This document shows, piece after piece, positions 1 to 7,978 of a stretch of DNA of 64,000 nt. The stretch covers positions 1 through 64,000 of the forward strand of contig CALXBN010000008.1 in NCBI GenBank assembly GCA_944386555.1, written 5' to 3'. Position 1 is the stretch's first letter. The number at the start of each line of letters is the position of its first letter. Source of the DNA: an uncultured Ruthenibacterium sp. Lineage in GTDB: Bacteria > Bacillota > Clostridia > Oscillospirales > Ruminococcaceae. Made by a program: the position numbers and the translations under genes. The notes beneath the pieces were generated by a model. That model had not been told where the DNA came from. It ran no database searches and was given only the letters and a program-made list of their open reading frames with translations.

Positions 1-352
1 CCGGTTTGATGGCCACAGCGGTGCGGCACCCGGCGGCGCGGATGGCCGTGATCGTGTCCGCCGCAGGACTGTCTGCTTCCAGATGGAAACAGATCAGTGA
101 CGCACCGGCCTGTGCAAAGGCATGGACATAGCGCAGCGGGTCGCTGATCATCAGGTGCACATCATAAAAGGCGTTGGGCAGCGCCCGGGACAGGCTCTCC
201 AGCACGGGGACGCCCAGGCTGATATTGGGCACAAAGTGGCCGTCCATCACATCGATATGCAGCCAATCGGCCCCGGCTTCCAGCACGCACGCGCAATCGG
301 CCCCCAGGCGGGAAAAATCAGCCGCCAGAATGGACGGCGCCAGCTTGACCAT
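1..352 (-). CDS. rpe: Ribulose-phosphate 3-epimerase, N-terminal part (gene runs off the left edge)
   Basis: Interconverts ribulose 5-phosphate and xylulose 5-phosphate in the non-oxidative pentose phosphate pathway, in the cytoplasm. The visible 117 residues begin MVKLAPSILAADFSRLG, the classic first strand of this TIM barrel, followed by the HIDVMDGHFVPNISLG block (metal-binding His and catalytic Asp) and the DVHLMI block of the third strand. The ATG is preceded by a GGGGAGG ribosome site about seven bases upstream. A promoter lies directly upstream, so this gene starts its own transcript. The C-terminal half is outside the window. Confidence 0.95.
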   Translation of the reverse strand, partial: MVKLAPSILAADFSRLGADCACVLEAGADWLHIDVMDGHFVPNISLGVPVLESLSRALPNAFYDVHLMISDPLRYVHAFAQAGASLICFHLEADSPAADTITAIRAAGCRTAVAIKP

Positions 353-388
353 GGCGATGCCTCCCCTTTCGATACAATAATCGGTAAT

Positions 389-417
389 ATTATAACAAAA
401 TCACCTGCAAAAGGCAA
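389..417 (-). promoter_or_regulatory. Promoter of rpe
   Basis: Reading the minus strand: -35 TTGCCT, 17-base spacer, -10 TATAAT, about 40 bases before the rpe start codon. The rest of the 353-804 gap holds only the terminator listed next and no convincing gene. Confidence 0.6.
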
Positions 418-591
418 ACCATCCGCTTTGGAGGGAAAAAAGCCGGCAAAGAGCTTCCAGCGGGCAGGGTCCTGCCCGGCGCGCAGCACGCGGCAGCGGC
501 GGGCCGCTTTGGGTGTCCGCCCCCGCTGCGGCCGTATGCCAATGGAGCGCGCCGGCCGGTGCGATGCCCCAATGAAAATCTTTGAGGGGAT

Positions 592-620
592 TTTAAAAAG
601 AGGGCTTTTGCAAAAAGCCC
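592..620 (-). terminator. Rho-independent terminator after the HTH/DUF2975 pair
   Basis: The arms GGGCTTTT and AAAAGCCC form a hairpin, and the minus strand continues TCTTTTTAAA. It lies about 185 bases past the stop of the small HTH gene. Confidence 0.6.
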
Positions 621-804
621 CCTTTGGGTTTCCGACTGGCCGCAAAATTTTCAACCGATACACCGGCGCGCCGGCGCGTGGCACACAGGGCCCTGCTCGG
701 TGGGGCCGGAAAGATGGAAAATGCCGAAGGAAAGGCGCGCCGCCAACACAGAGCGCACAGCGGGACGGCAGCCGCCAAAATCTCCCGCCGACGCCGCCGG
801 CGGC

Positions 805-1032
805 CTATTCCCTGTCGGGCCCTGCGTCCTCTTTTACATATTCCAGGATATCCCCGGGCTGGCAGTCCAGCGCCTTGCAGATGGCCGCCAGGGTGGAAAA
901 CCGCACGGCAGACACGCGGCCGTTTTTCAGCTTGGACAAATTCACGTTGGCCACCCCCACCTTCTCACTGAGGGTATTCAGGGACATCTTTCGGTCCGCC
1001 ATCACCCGGTCCAGCCGCAGCACAATGGGCAC
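805..1032 (-). CDS. Small Cro/C1-type HTH regulator, YozG-like, partner of a DUF2975 protein
   Basis: A 75-residue protein that is almost entirely one helix-turn-helix domain: LDRVMADRKMSLNTLSEKVG, then VNLSKLKNGRVSAVRFSTL as the recognition region and ICKALDCQPGDILEY at the end. No ligand or dimerisation domain is present. It follows the membrane protein gene by about 40 bases and is surely co-transcribed. Small HTH proteins of this family are regularly paired with DUF2975 membrane proteins (Bacillus YozG/YoaS type); the role of the pair is not established. I chose the GTG at 1032 because AAGGAAGG sits eight bases before it; the GTG at 1041 touches that site. Confidence 0.8.
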   Translation of the reverse strand: MPIVLRLDRVMADRKMSLNTLSEKVGVANVNLSKLKNGRVSAVRFSTLAAICKALDCQPGDILEYVKEDAGPDRE

Positions 1033-1071
1033 TCGTCTCACCTTCCTTGCAGATCCGCAGGCCGCCGGCCT

Positions 1072-1593
1072 TCACAGCGTTTCATCACTGAGCTGCTGCA
1101 GCTGAGCACCATACTGGAAAATTCGGCCCATCAGGTACAGGAACACGGCCCCCAGCACCGCGGGCAGGTCCACCAAGCTGAAAGCGGCGCTCACCCTCAG
1201 CAGCCGCAGGGCCAGCCCCAGCACAAGGCTCAGGCCCTGCTCGGCGGCCAGCAGGGCGGCGGCGCGCAGCAGCAGCCCGGCGCTGTCGCCGGTAAAGGGC
1301 GTGGGCGGCGCGGCGGCCAGCCGGCAAAAGCGGGCCAGGGCCGCGAAGGCTGCCGCCCGCAGGCCGTAGCTCACAGCGGCCCCCAGCCCCAGCACCGCCA
1401 GCTGCCAGCCGGACAGGCCCTCGTACACGGCCAGGCCCAGGGCCCCCGCCACGGAGCCCCCCAGCACCGCCCCCAGAACGCAGAGGGCAGCCAGGATGGT
1501 ACAGGCGATTTGCACCAGCCGGGCGATCAGCTCGCCGAAGCGGGCGGCGGCGACCATGCGGGCGGTGACAGGCGAAGTTTCGTTCGTATTCAC
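1072..1593 (-). CDS. DUF2975 family membrane protein
   Basis: A 173-residue protein with about four membrane-spanning segments and little else. The C-terminus (LGAVFLYLMGRIFQYGAQLQ then LSDETL) is the most recognisable part of DUF2975: a last membrane helix followed by a short polar tail. The GTG start has AGGAGGG upstream and a near-perfect promoter further up. It is first in a two-gene operon with the small HTH protein, which may bind this same promoter (inference). Composition is very rich in Ala, Leu and Gly. Function is unknown; a role in sensing membrane state or as an anti-regulator is only a guess from the pairing. Confidence 0.75.
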   Translation of the reverse strand: MNTNETSPVTARMVAAARFGELIARLVQIACTILAALCVLGAVLGGSVAGALGLAVYEGLSGWQLAVLGLGAAVSYGLRAAAFAALARFCRLAAAPPTPFTGDSAGLLLRAAALLAAEQGLSLVLGLALRLLRVSAAFSLVDLPAVLGAVFLYLMGRIFQYGAQLQQLSDETL

Positions 1594-1656
1594 AGCAGGA
1601 CCCTCCTTTCCAAAGGGGCAAAGGCGGCCCGGGCCGCCGGTTCTCTCTTCGCCTTC

Positions 1657-1685
1657 AGTATATCGGATAATTTTATGTTTGTCAA
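1657..1685 (-). promoter_or_regulatory. Promoter of the DUF2975/HTH operon
   Basis: Minus strand: -35 TTGACA, 17-base spacer, -10 TATACT. The leader carries a self-complementary GGCGGCCCGGGCCGCC at 1623-1638 just before the ribosome site. Confidence 0.75.
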
Positions 1686-1794
1686 CTATTTTTTAATGTT
1701 ATACGTTAAATTTTCCGGTTTTGTTGGATGGGATGACGGATGCGCCCGCGGGCAGCCGCACAAGGCCGAGCGCCGAACCACTGCCATCGACAAA

Positions 1795-1821
1795 CCGGCG
1801 GGCCCGCAATGGGCCCGCCGG
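1795..1821 (-). terminator. Hairpin at the end of the cysteine-rich exported-protein operon
   Basis: Perfect 11-bp stem CCGGCGGGCCC / GGGCCCGCCGG with a five-base loop, about 20 bases after the last stop codon. The following T content on the minus strand is weak, so termination efficiency is uncertain. Confidence 0.5.
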
Positions 1822-1840
1822 GGTGGTTCTGATTCTTCTG

Positions 1841-2159
1841 TTATGAAACAGACGGACAAGTCCAGGAGAGAATATCCATGAAAACGCTTGCAATCAACGT
1901 GTGCGCACCGCAAGCATTGCACTCATAATATGTATTTCGATGCATGTAGACTTCCGTATCCCGGCAGCCGGGAATGTTGTTGTGACACGGCGCATTGTAT
2001 GAAACATACGGTTCATCCCGTGTAACAGTGAACATCTGCCCATACCGGCAAGCCCCGCAAACCGCTGCACGCGGAGAAGCCACATCCGGCCTCTGGGCAA
2101 AAGCCGGGCACGCCGCTGCAAATAGACGCACGGTCAAAAGAGGCCAAAGAAAGTTTCAC
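1841..2159 (-). pseudogene. Small cysteine-rich exported protein, apparently frameshifted near its start
   Basis: The GTG at 2159 has a perfectly spaced AGGAGG, but its frame closes early. Dropping one T from the TTTT run at about 2139-2142 would join it to a longer frame and give a good signal peptide (VKLSLASLTVRLFAAACPAFA) and a mature domain with CGAC, APCHNN, GC and CNACG cysteine pairs. Without the repair, only a weak TTG at 2137 could start the long frame (98 residues). The cysteine layout (C-x-x-C ... P-C ... G-x-x-D ... C-x-x-C-G) recalls the neighbouring small protein at 2950-3192. Either the gene is broken, or an indel or sequencing error sits in the T run. Last gene of a three-gene operon; function unknown. 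Confidence 0.5.
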
Positions 2160-2162
2160 ATC

Positions 2163-2948
2163 TCATACCTCCTGTATGAGCTGAAAATTTTCCCGGATGC
2201 CCCGTTCAGCCCAGCTGCGCATCGCCTCGTCCGTGGGGCCGTACAGCAGATAGCCAAAAGCGTCATCGCTCCAGTGCAGCGCAGTGCCATCCAAATCGGG
2301 GAACAGCGTGGACGTGACCATGGCATAGCCGTCGGCCAGCGCCTCCACCGGGTCGCTGACAGCGGTGGACGAATAGGAGGCCGGGTCAAAAACAATCAGG
2401 CTAAACGTCCCGGCCTGACCGGTATACGTCAGACGTGCACACTTAATTTCCGCAATATCCAGGGTAACGGCAAACACCTCATTCAGCGGGGGCATTGGGG
2501 AATCGCCCTGTATGTACGGCCCCATGGTCAGATTGTCGCCTGCCATGATGGCAGCCACCGAAAACGTGTACCCATCAAATGTCTGGGGCAGCCCCCACGC
2601 GGGGTAGAAGGACGTCAGCTCCTCCCAAGTGCGGATGGGCGTGTTGCTGCCGCTGCACTCGACAATACTGCCCTCATATTCGAACAGGAGATGTTCGTTA
2701 TAGCGCAGCACATGCCCGTCCAGCACTTCGTCCCGGGCATCCTCCAGGGCTGCCAGCCGTTCCAGATCCTCCATCAGCTGGTCAAGCTGCTGTTCCTGCG
2801 GGCTTGCGGAAGATGCCGGCACGGTGGAAACGGAGGGGGCCGGCGCGGCGGAGGATGGCACAGAGGACGCGGCCTGGCCGGTGCAGGCGGCCAGCACTCC
2901 CAGCGAAAGCAGCAGGGAACAAAGTGCGGAAAGCCGGCCGATTCTCAT
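2163..2948 (-). CDS. Hypothetical lipoprotein
   Basis: A 261-residue protein with a lipoprotein signal (hydrophobic core, LAAC with the lipidated Cys at residue 22), a Ser/Ala/Pro-rich linker to about residue 50, a short helical stretch rich in Glu and Leu, and a globular domain of about 180 residues I cannot assign. It would be anchored on the outer face of the membrane. The ATG at 2948 follows GGAAGGTGGGG; an in-frame ATG 66 bases upstream would bury the signal peptide, so it was not used. It sits between two small cysteine-rich exported proteins in one operon, so all three products act outside the cell. No catalytic motif was seen. Confidence 0.7.
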   Translation of the reverse strand: MRIGRLSALCSLLLSLGVLAACTGQAASSVPSSAAPAPSVSTVPASSASPQEQQLDQLMEDLERLAALEDARDEVLDGHVLRYNEHLLFEYEGSIVECSGSNTPIRTWEELTSFYPAWGLPQTFDGYTFSVAAIMAGDNLTMGPYIQGDSPMPPLNEVFAVTLDIAEIKCARLTYTGQAGTFSLIVFDPASYSSTAVSDPVEALADGYAMVTSTLFPDLDGTALHWSDDAFGYLLYGPTDEAMRSWAERGIRENFQLIQEV

Positions 2949-2949
2949 A

Positions 2950-3192
2950 TCAACCCCACCTTCCGCATGTAAGGACCTTCCCATATAGACAATCAACTGC
3001 GCCACCCCAACCATGCTGGCAGGGCTGTGCGGAAATCAGACGATCCTCAATATAGCTCGATTCGAATATTGTTCCCCCGCAAGGACATTCCTGTGCGCAA
3101 GGGGTAACCGCGGATTCGGCATAGGAGCAGACGGGCTGTACAGCTGCGAACAATGCAATAATGAGCAGGGCAATGATTCTTCTTTTTTTCAT
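2950..3192 (-). CDS. Small cysteine-rich exported protein
   Basis: An 80-residue protein with an N-terminal signal peptide (MKKRRIIALLIIALFAAVQP, likely cleaved after SYA) and a mature part of about 50 residues with cysteines in CAQECPCGG, QPCQH, VDC and TCG. This resembles short zinc-ribbon-like exported proteins found in many Firmicutes, though it ends sooner after the last Cys-Gly than usual. Its stop is one base before the ATG of the lipoprotein, so the two are translationally coupled. The ATG at 3192 has GAGGTGAG upstream; an earlier in-frame ATG lacks a ribosome site. First gene of the operon. Function unknown. Confidence 0.65.
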   Translation of the reverse strand: MKKRRIIALLIIALFAAVQPVCSYAESAVTPCAQECPCGGTIFESSYIEDRLISAQPCQHGWGGAVDCLYGKVLTCGRWG

Positions 3193-3237
3193 TGGAGACT
3201 CACCTCGCTTGTATGGAAGAACGATAATAAGGAAACA

Positions 3238-3251
3238 TGAGATATATCTCA
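3238..3251. promoter_or_regulatory. Perfect 14-bp palindrome at the transcription start (candidate operator)
   Basis: TGAGATATATCTCA lies six bases after the -10 box of the cysteine-rich operon, so it spans the expected start site. That is where a repressor would block transcription. The cognate regulator is not identified. Confidence 0.5.
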
Positions 3252-3256
3252 CCCTC

Positions 3257-3284
3257 AGTATAGCATATATCCATTAAGTGTCAA
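3257..3284 (-). promoter_or_regulatory. Promoter of the cysteine-rich exported-protein operon
   Basis: Minus strand: -35 TTGACA, 16-base spacer, -10 TATACT, with an AT-rich upstream region. Confidence 0.75.
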
Positions 3285-3402
3285 TAATTTTTCACCAAAA
3301 TGAAAATATTTTGTTCAAAACAGCGAAAACAGGCCAATGGCAAAGGGAACGGCCTTCGGTCGCGGCGCCCCGGCGGCGGCACAAACCCGCCCGTTTGCAC
3401 AG

Positions 3403-3432
3403 AAAAGGCCCCGGAGAGCCCCGGGGCCTTTT
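3403..3432. terminator. Bidirectional hairpin terminator
   Basis: AAAAGGCCCCGG and CCGGGGCCTTTT form a 12-bp stem with A/T runs on both sides. It separates the ABC exporter operon from the cysteine-rich operon. Confidence 0.7.
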
Positions 3433-3490
3433 GCTTTGGTGTTTTAGCGCGGTGGAGATGTGGGGTTTTATCTGACTTCCGGGCTTTCAA

Positions 3491-3545
3491 CCCCTCAGTC
3501 GCGCATTCGCGCGCCAGCTCCCCTACCACAGGGGAGCCCCTGGCG
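3491..3545. repeat. Short palindromic intergenic repeat (Clostridia CCCTCAG...CAGCTCCCCT type)
   Basis: The string CCCCTCAGTCGCGCATTCGC followed by CAGCTCCCCT and the hairpin CTCCCCT/AGGGGAG (3518-3536) resembles a dispersed small repeat I know from intergenic regions of Oscillospiraceae and other Clostridia. Only this copy was noticed here. The rest of the 3285-3698 gap holds the terminator above and no gene. Confidence 0.45.
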
Positions 3546-3698
3546 ACAGCGGTTTGGTACGCGCCCGCCTTGCGGCAGGGCGCCGCGCGGCGCAGCACAC
3601 GCTTTCAGCCGTGCACGGCCGTAACAGGGGCCGAACCCCAAAGCCGACCTGCCCCGGCCGCGTGATCCGCGGCGCGCACATCCGCCCGATTGAAAAAA

Positions 3699-5639
3699 TC
3701 AGTCCAGCTCCAGGGCGCCGGTGTACAGCTGGTAGTAGGTACCATGGAGTTTGAGCAGGTCGTCGTGGGTGCCGCGCTCGATGATGCGGCCGTGGTCCAG
3801 CACCATGATGGCGTCGGAGTTGCGCACTGTGGAAAGGCGGTGGGCGATGACGAACACCGTGCGGCCGGTCATCAGGGCGTCCATGCCCCGCTGCACAATG
3901 GCCTCGGTGCGCGTGTCAATGGAGCTGGTGGCCTCGTCCATGATCATCACGGGCGGGTCGGCCACGGCGGCGCGGGCGATGGCCAGCAGCTCGCGCTGGC
4001 CCTGGGCGCGGTCCGCGCCGTTGCCAGGCAGCCTGGTGTTGTAGCCCTCGGGCAGGCGGGTGATAAAGTCATGTGCGCCGGCCAGGCGGGCGGCGGCGAT
4101 GCACTCTTCGTCGCAGGCGTCCAGGTTGCCGTAGCGGATGTTCTCCATCACCGTGCCGGTGAACAGGTTGGTATCCTGCAGCACGATGCCCAGGGAATGG
4201 CGCAGATCCGCTTTTTTGATCTTGTTGATGTTGATGCCGTCGTAGCGGATCTTGCCGTCATTGATATCGTAGAACCGGTTGATCAGGTTGGTGATGGTGG
4301 TTTTGCCCGCGCCGGTGGAACCTACGAAAGCCACCTTCTGGCCGGGTTTGGCATACAGGCTGATATTGTGCAGCACGGTTTTTTCCGGGGTGTAGCCGAA
4401 ATTCACATCGTAGAACCGCACGTCGCCAACCAGTTTGGTGTAGGTGAGGGTGCCGTCGTGGTGCGGGTGCTTCCACGCCCAGACATTGGTGCGCTCCTTG
4501 CATTCGGTCAGGGTGCCGTCGGCATTCTCTTTGGCGTTCACCAGGGTCACATAGCCCTCGTCGGTCTCGGGTTCCTCGTCCAGCAGCGCAAAAATGCGGT
4601 GGGCGCCGGCCAGGCCCATGATCACCATGTTCACCTGGTTGGACACCTGGCCGATGGCGCCGGCGAACTGCTTGGTCATATTCAGGAAAGGCACCACGAT
4701 GCTGATGCTGAACGCCATGCCGGAGATGCTGATATTGGGCGCGCCCGAGAGCATCAGGGCACCGCCCACCAGGGCAACCACCACATACATTACGTTGCCG
4801 ATATTGCCCAGCAGGGGCATCAGGATATTGGCGAACCGGTTGCCGTTGCGGGCGTTGAAATAGATTTCGCCGTTCACCTTGTCAAAATCCACCTTGGCCT
4901 GTTCCTCGTGGCAGAAAACCTTGATTACTTTCTGGCCGGTCATCATCTCTTCCATAAACGCCTCGGCCTTGGCAATGGTAACCTGCTGGCGCAGGAAGTA
5001 CTTCGAGGAATGGCTGGTGATGAAGCGTGCCGCAAACACCATGCAGATGACGCCCGCCACGACGATCGCGCCCAAAATGGCGCTGTAATACATCATGATG
5101 CAGAACACCGTCAGCAGCGTGATGCCGGAGGTGAGCATATTGGGCAGGCTTTGGCTGATGAGCTGGCGCAGGGTATCCACGTCGTTGGTGTAATAGCTCA
5201 TGATGTCGCCATGGCCGTTGGTATCGAAGTACTTGATGGGAAGATCCTGCATGTGGTTGAACATCTTCTCACGCATTTTCTTCAGGGAGCCCTGGGTGAT
5301 GATGGCCATCATCTGGGTGTAGAAGGCACCGGCGATCAAGCTGACGATGTACATGGATACCAGCACCGCCACAAAGCGCAGGATCTGGCCGGACACGGCG
5401 GACCAATCGCCCGTTTTATAGGTGGCATCCACCAGGGCAATGACATTCTGCATGAAAATGGTGGGTGCGCTGCTGACGATGGCGTTGATCAGGATGCATA
5501 CCAGCGTCACAGGCAGCAGCACGGGGTAAAATTCGAAGAGGGTGCGCAGCAGGCGCCACAAAACGCCCTTGGGCGCGCGCTGGCCCCGGGCCGTGGTGGC
5601 CGGCTTCGCATTTGCAGTATTGGCTTTACTGTTTGCCAT
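3699..5639 (-). CDS. ABC exporter half-transporter, subunit with canonical Walker B and degenerate signature
   Basis: A 646-residue membrane-ATPase fusion of the multidrug/peptide exporter class. Six membrane helices occupy about residues 1-320, a linker about 350-405, and the nucleotide-binding domain the rest. Walker A GSTGAGKTT is near residue 440, Walker B VMIMDEATSS near 563 and the switch His in IAHR near 600, all canonical. The signature motif, near 550, reads RAQGQ instead of LSGGQ or LSQGQ. The upstream partner shows the mirror-image defects, the hallmark of a heterodimer with one working ATP site. The ATG at 5639 overlaps the partner's end by 14 bases and has AGGTG upstream. Substrate unknown; drugs or peptides are likely from the MarR control. 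Confidence 0.9.
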   Translation of the reverse strand: MANSKANTANAKPATTARGQRAPKGVLWRLLRTLFEFYPVLLPVTLVCILINAIVSSAPTIFMQNVIALVDATYKTGDWSAVSGQILRFVAVLVSMYIVSLIAGAFYTQMMAIITQGSLKKMREKMFNHMQDLPIKYFDTNGHGDIMSYYTNDVDTLRQLISQSLPNMLTSGITLLTVFCIMMYYSAILGAIVVAGVICMVFAARFITSHSSKYFLRQQVTIAKAEAFMEEMMTGQKVIKVFCHEEQAKVDFDKVNGEIYFNARNGNRFANILMPLLGNIGNVMYVVVALVGGALMLSGAPNISISGMAFSISIVVPFLNMTKQFAGAIGQVSNQVNMVIMGLAGAHRIFALLDEEPETDEGYVTLVNAKENADGTLTECKERTNVWAWKHPHHDGTLTYTKLVGDVRFYDVNFGYTPEKTVLHNISLYAKPGQKVAFVGSTGAGKTTITNLINRFYDINDGKIRYDGININKIKKADLRHSLGIVLQDTNLFTGTVMENIRYGNLDACDEECIAAARLAGAHDFITRLPEGYNTRLPGNGADRAQGQRELLAIARAAVADPPVMIMDEATSSIDTRTEAIVQRGMDALMTGRTVFVIAHRLSTVRNSDAIMVLDHGRIIERGTHDDLLKLHGTYYQLYTGALELD

Positions 5640-7374
5640 CTTGATCACCTGCCTTATTCTGGGAAGTATAAACTTCACGGTAGATCTCGCTGGTCTTCAT
5701 CAGCTCATCATGGGTGCCGATGGCGCTGATTTTGCCGCCGTCCATCACCACGATGCGGTCGGCGTCCTGTACGCTGGCCACACGCTGGGCGATGATGATC
5801 TTCGTGGTCTCGGGGATAAATTCACGGAAGCCCTGACGGATCAGCGCGTCGGTACGGGTATCCACGGCAGACGTGGAGTCGTCCAGGATCAGCACCTTGG
5901 GCTTCTTCAGCAGGGCGCGGGCAATGCACAGGCGCTGTTTCTGGCCGCCGGACACGTTGGCGCCGCCCTGCTCAATCCAGGTGTCGTACTTATTGGGGAA
6001 CTGCTGGATAAACTCGTCCGCCTGGGCCAGTTTGCAGGCCTGCAGCATTTCCTCGTCGGTGGCCTCGGGGTTGCCCCAGCGCAGGTTGTCCTTAATGGTG
6101 CCGCTGAACAGCACGTTCTTCTGCAGCACCACGGCCACCTGGTTGCGCAGGGCCTCCAGGTCATACTTGCGCACGTCCAGGCCGCCCACTTTCACACTGC
6201 CTTCCGTGACATCGTACAGGCGGGGGATCAGCTGGATCAGGGTAGTTTTGGACGAGCCGGTGCCGCCCAGAATGCCGATGACCTCGCCCGACCGGATGTG
6301 CAGGTCCACATTTTCCAGGGCGTTGCGCTCAGCCTTCCTGGAGTATTTGAAACTGACGTTTTCAAAGTCGATGGAACCGTCTTTGACGTTCTGCACAGCG
6401 TCCTCCGGGCTGCTCAGGCTGCTTTTTTCGCTGAGCACTTCCACGATACGCTCCATGGATTCCATGGACATGGCAATCATCACAAACACCATGGAGAGCA
6501 TCATCAGGCTCATCAAAATCTGGAAGCTGTAAGTAAGGATGGCGGACATCTGGCCCACGGCAATCTCGGTGCCGCGGCTGGTGATGACCGCGTAGGAGCC
6601 GAAGCTGAGCACGAACGTCATGCCCGCATACACGCAGAACTGCATCATGGGGCTGTTCAGGGCCATGATGCGTTCGGCCTTGGTGAAGTCGCGGCATACG
6701 TCTTCGGCGGCCGCGCCGAACTTCTTTTTCTCGTATTCTTCACGCACATAGCTTTTCACCACGCGCATGGCCTGCACGTTTTCCTGCACCGAGTCGTTCA
6801 GCGCATCGTACTTGCGGAACACCCGGCGGAAGATCGGCATGGCCGCCCGGATCACCAGCACCAGGCCGATGCCCAGCAGCGGAATGGTGACCAGGAAGAT
6901 CATGGCCAGCCGCCCGCCCATGACAAAGCCCATGATAAAGGAGAAAATCAGCATCAGCGGGCCGCGGATGGCCACGCGGATGATCATCATGAAAGACAGC
7001 TGCACATTCACCACGTCCGTGGTCATACGGGTGACCAGGCTGGACACGGAGAATTTGTCAATGTTCTCGAACGAATAATCCTGAATACGATAGAACATAT
7101 CCTGACGCAGGTTGCGCGCAAAGCCCGTGGAGGCCGTGGCGCAGGTGTTGCCGGCGGCCACGCCGAAAATCAGCGACAGCACTGCCATCACCACCAGCTG
7201 GATGCCGTAATTGACAATGACATCCATGCCGCAGCCGGCCTGCATCTGGTTTACCAGATTGGCGATGGTAAAGGGGATGATGCACTCCAGCACCACTTCC
7301 ACCACAACCAGCAGCGGCGTGAGGAGCGCGGGCTTTTTGAATTCCCGGATACTCCTTGCCAAAACTTTGACCAT
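5626..7374 (-). CDS. ABC exporter half-transporter, subunit with degenerate catalytic site
   Basis: A 582-residue partner of the following gene. Six membrane helices in the first 310 residues are followed by an ATPase domain with Walker A GGTGSSKTT near residue 373, an intact signature VSGGQ near 473, but Walker B LILDDSTSA (Asp where the catalytic Glu belongs) near 493 and IAQR (Gln for the switch His) near 525. This matches the non-hydrolysing half of heterodimeric exporters such as TM287/288 or BmrCD. Its intact signature would complete the working site on the other subunit. The ATG at 7374 has GAGAGGG upstream. Second gene of the MarR-exporter operon. Confidence 0.9.
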   Translation of the reverse strand: MVKVLARSIREFKKPALLTPLLVVVEVVLECIIPFTIANLVNQMQAGCGMDVIVNYGIQLVVMAVLSLIFGVAAGNTCATASTGFARNLRQDMFYRIQDYSFENIDKFSVSSLVTRMTTDVVNVQLSFMMIIRVAIRGPLMLIFSFIMGFVMGGRLAMIFLVTIPLLGIGLVLVIRAAMPIFRRVFRKYDALNDSVQENVQAMRVVKSYVREEYEKKKFGAAAEDVCRDFTKAERIMALNSPMMQFCVYAGMTFVLSFGSYAVITSRGTEIAVGQMSAILTYSFQILMSLMMLSMVFVMIAMSMESMERIVEVLSEKSSLSSPEDAVQNVKDGSIDFENVSFKYSRKAERNALENVDLHIRSGEVIGILGGTGSSKTTLIQLIPRLYDVTEGSVKVGGLDVRKYDLEALRNQVAVVLQKNVLFSGTIKDNLRWGNPEATDEEMLQACKLAQADEFIQQFPNKYDTWIEQGGANVSGGQKQRLCIARALLKKPKVLILDDSTSAVDTRTDALIRQGFREFIPETTKIIIAQRVASVQDADRIVVMDGGKISAIGTHDELMKTSEIYREVYTSQNKAGDQDGKQ

Positions 7375-7451
7375 GGGAACTTCCCTCTCTTTCCGGCCCG
7401 CCGGGGGGCCATCATTTGTTCCGATTCCAACAATCTGCAGGTTCCCCACTG

Positions 7452-7919
7452 TCACCCGCAGTTCCGTCCGCCCAAGGGGGCACAGGCGTCCAGGTTTTCG
7501 CTCATCTTGGCGGCCACCTCCAAAAACACCTGCAGCTGGCCGGGGCTGATGCCCGCCGTCATGCGCGCTTCGGTCTCGCGCACGCCCGCCCCCACCTGGG
7601 CCACCATCTGCTGGGCCTTCGCGGTAGGCACCAGCTGTTTGAGCCGCCCGTCATCAGGCACGGCGCAGCGGACGAGCAGCCCTTCTTTTTCCAGCATCTG
7701 CAGGATCCCTGTGGCCGTAGAACGGCTCAGCCCAAAAGCCGCCTCCACGTCTCGCTGGAAAATGGGCCCCTTGGCACTGTTTTTCACAATATGGTACAGC
7801 ACACGGCTTTGCATGCCGGTAATGCCCAAATCTGCCAGCTGCGCGTCCAGCCGGCGCTTGACCTTGTGGCTCAACAGGTTGATCCATCCGCCGCAATCCC
7901 ATTCCAACTGACCTGACAC
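7452..7919 (-). CDS. MarR family regulator of the ABC exporter operon
   Basis: About 155 residues with the MarR winged-helix fold: ITGMQSRVLYHIVKN as the first domain helices, RDVEAAFGLSRSTATGILQM as the recognition helix, LVRCAVPDDGRLKQLVPT as the wing. It is first in an operon with the two exporter halves and its promoter carries an inverted repeat, so it probably represses itself and the exporter until a ligand binds. The start is uncertain: GTG at 7919 sits almost on the AGGGGG site, while TTG at 7907 has better spacing but removes four residues. Confidence 0.88.
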   Translation of the reverse strand: MSGQLEWDCGGWINLLSHKVKRRLDAQLADLGITGMQSRVLYHIVKNSAKGPIFQRDVEAAFGLSRSTATGILQMLEKEGLLVRCAVPDDGRLKQLVPTAKAQQMVAQVGAGVRETEARMTAGISPGQLQVFLEVAAKMSENLDACAPLGGRNCG

Positions 7920-7930
7920 CCCCTTGCAAT

Positions 7931-7969
7931 TTGTTCGGATGCGAACGATATTTTACCGCACCGAAACAA
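7931..7969. promoter_or_regulatory. Inverted repeat over the MarR promoter (candidate operator)
   Basis: TTGTTCGGATGCG (7931-7943) faces CGCACCGAAACAA (7957-7969). The arms match if one base is allowed to slip in each. The -10 box lies between them, as expected for a repressor site. Confidence 0.5.
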
Positions 7970-7978
7970 TTTTGTCAA
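7950..7978 (-). promoter_or_regulatory. Promoter of the MarR-exporter operon
   Basis: Minus strand: -35 TTGACA, 17-base spacer, -10 TAAAAT. Confidence 0.75.

Noticed and set aside
122..1881. Two long plus-strand frames across the rpe/DUF2975 region
   Set aside because: They run antisense to rpe, the HTH gene and DUF2975, have no ribosome site, and are rich in Gln, Arg, Pro and His as expected from the complement of GC-rich genes.
3690..7911. Very long plus-strand frames (679 and 789 codons) opposite the ABC exporter genes
   Set aside because: They are rich in His, Gly and Val without any motif, and mirror two complete ABC subunits with intact Walker motifs on the other strand.
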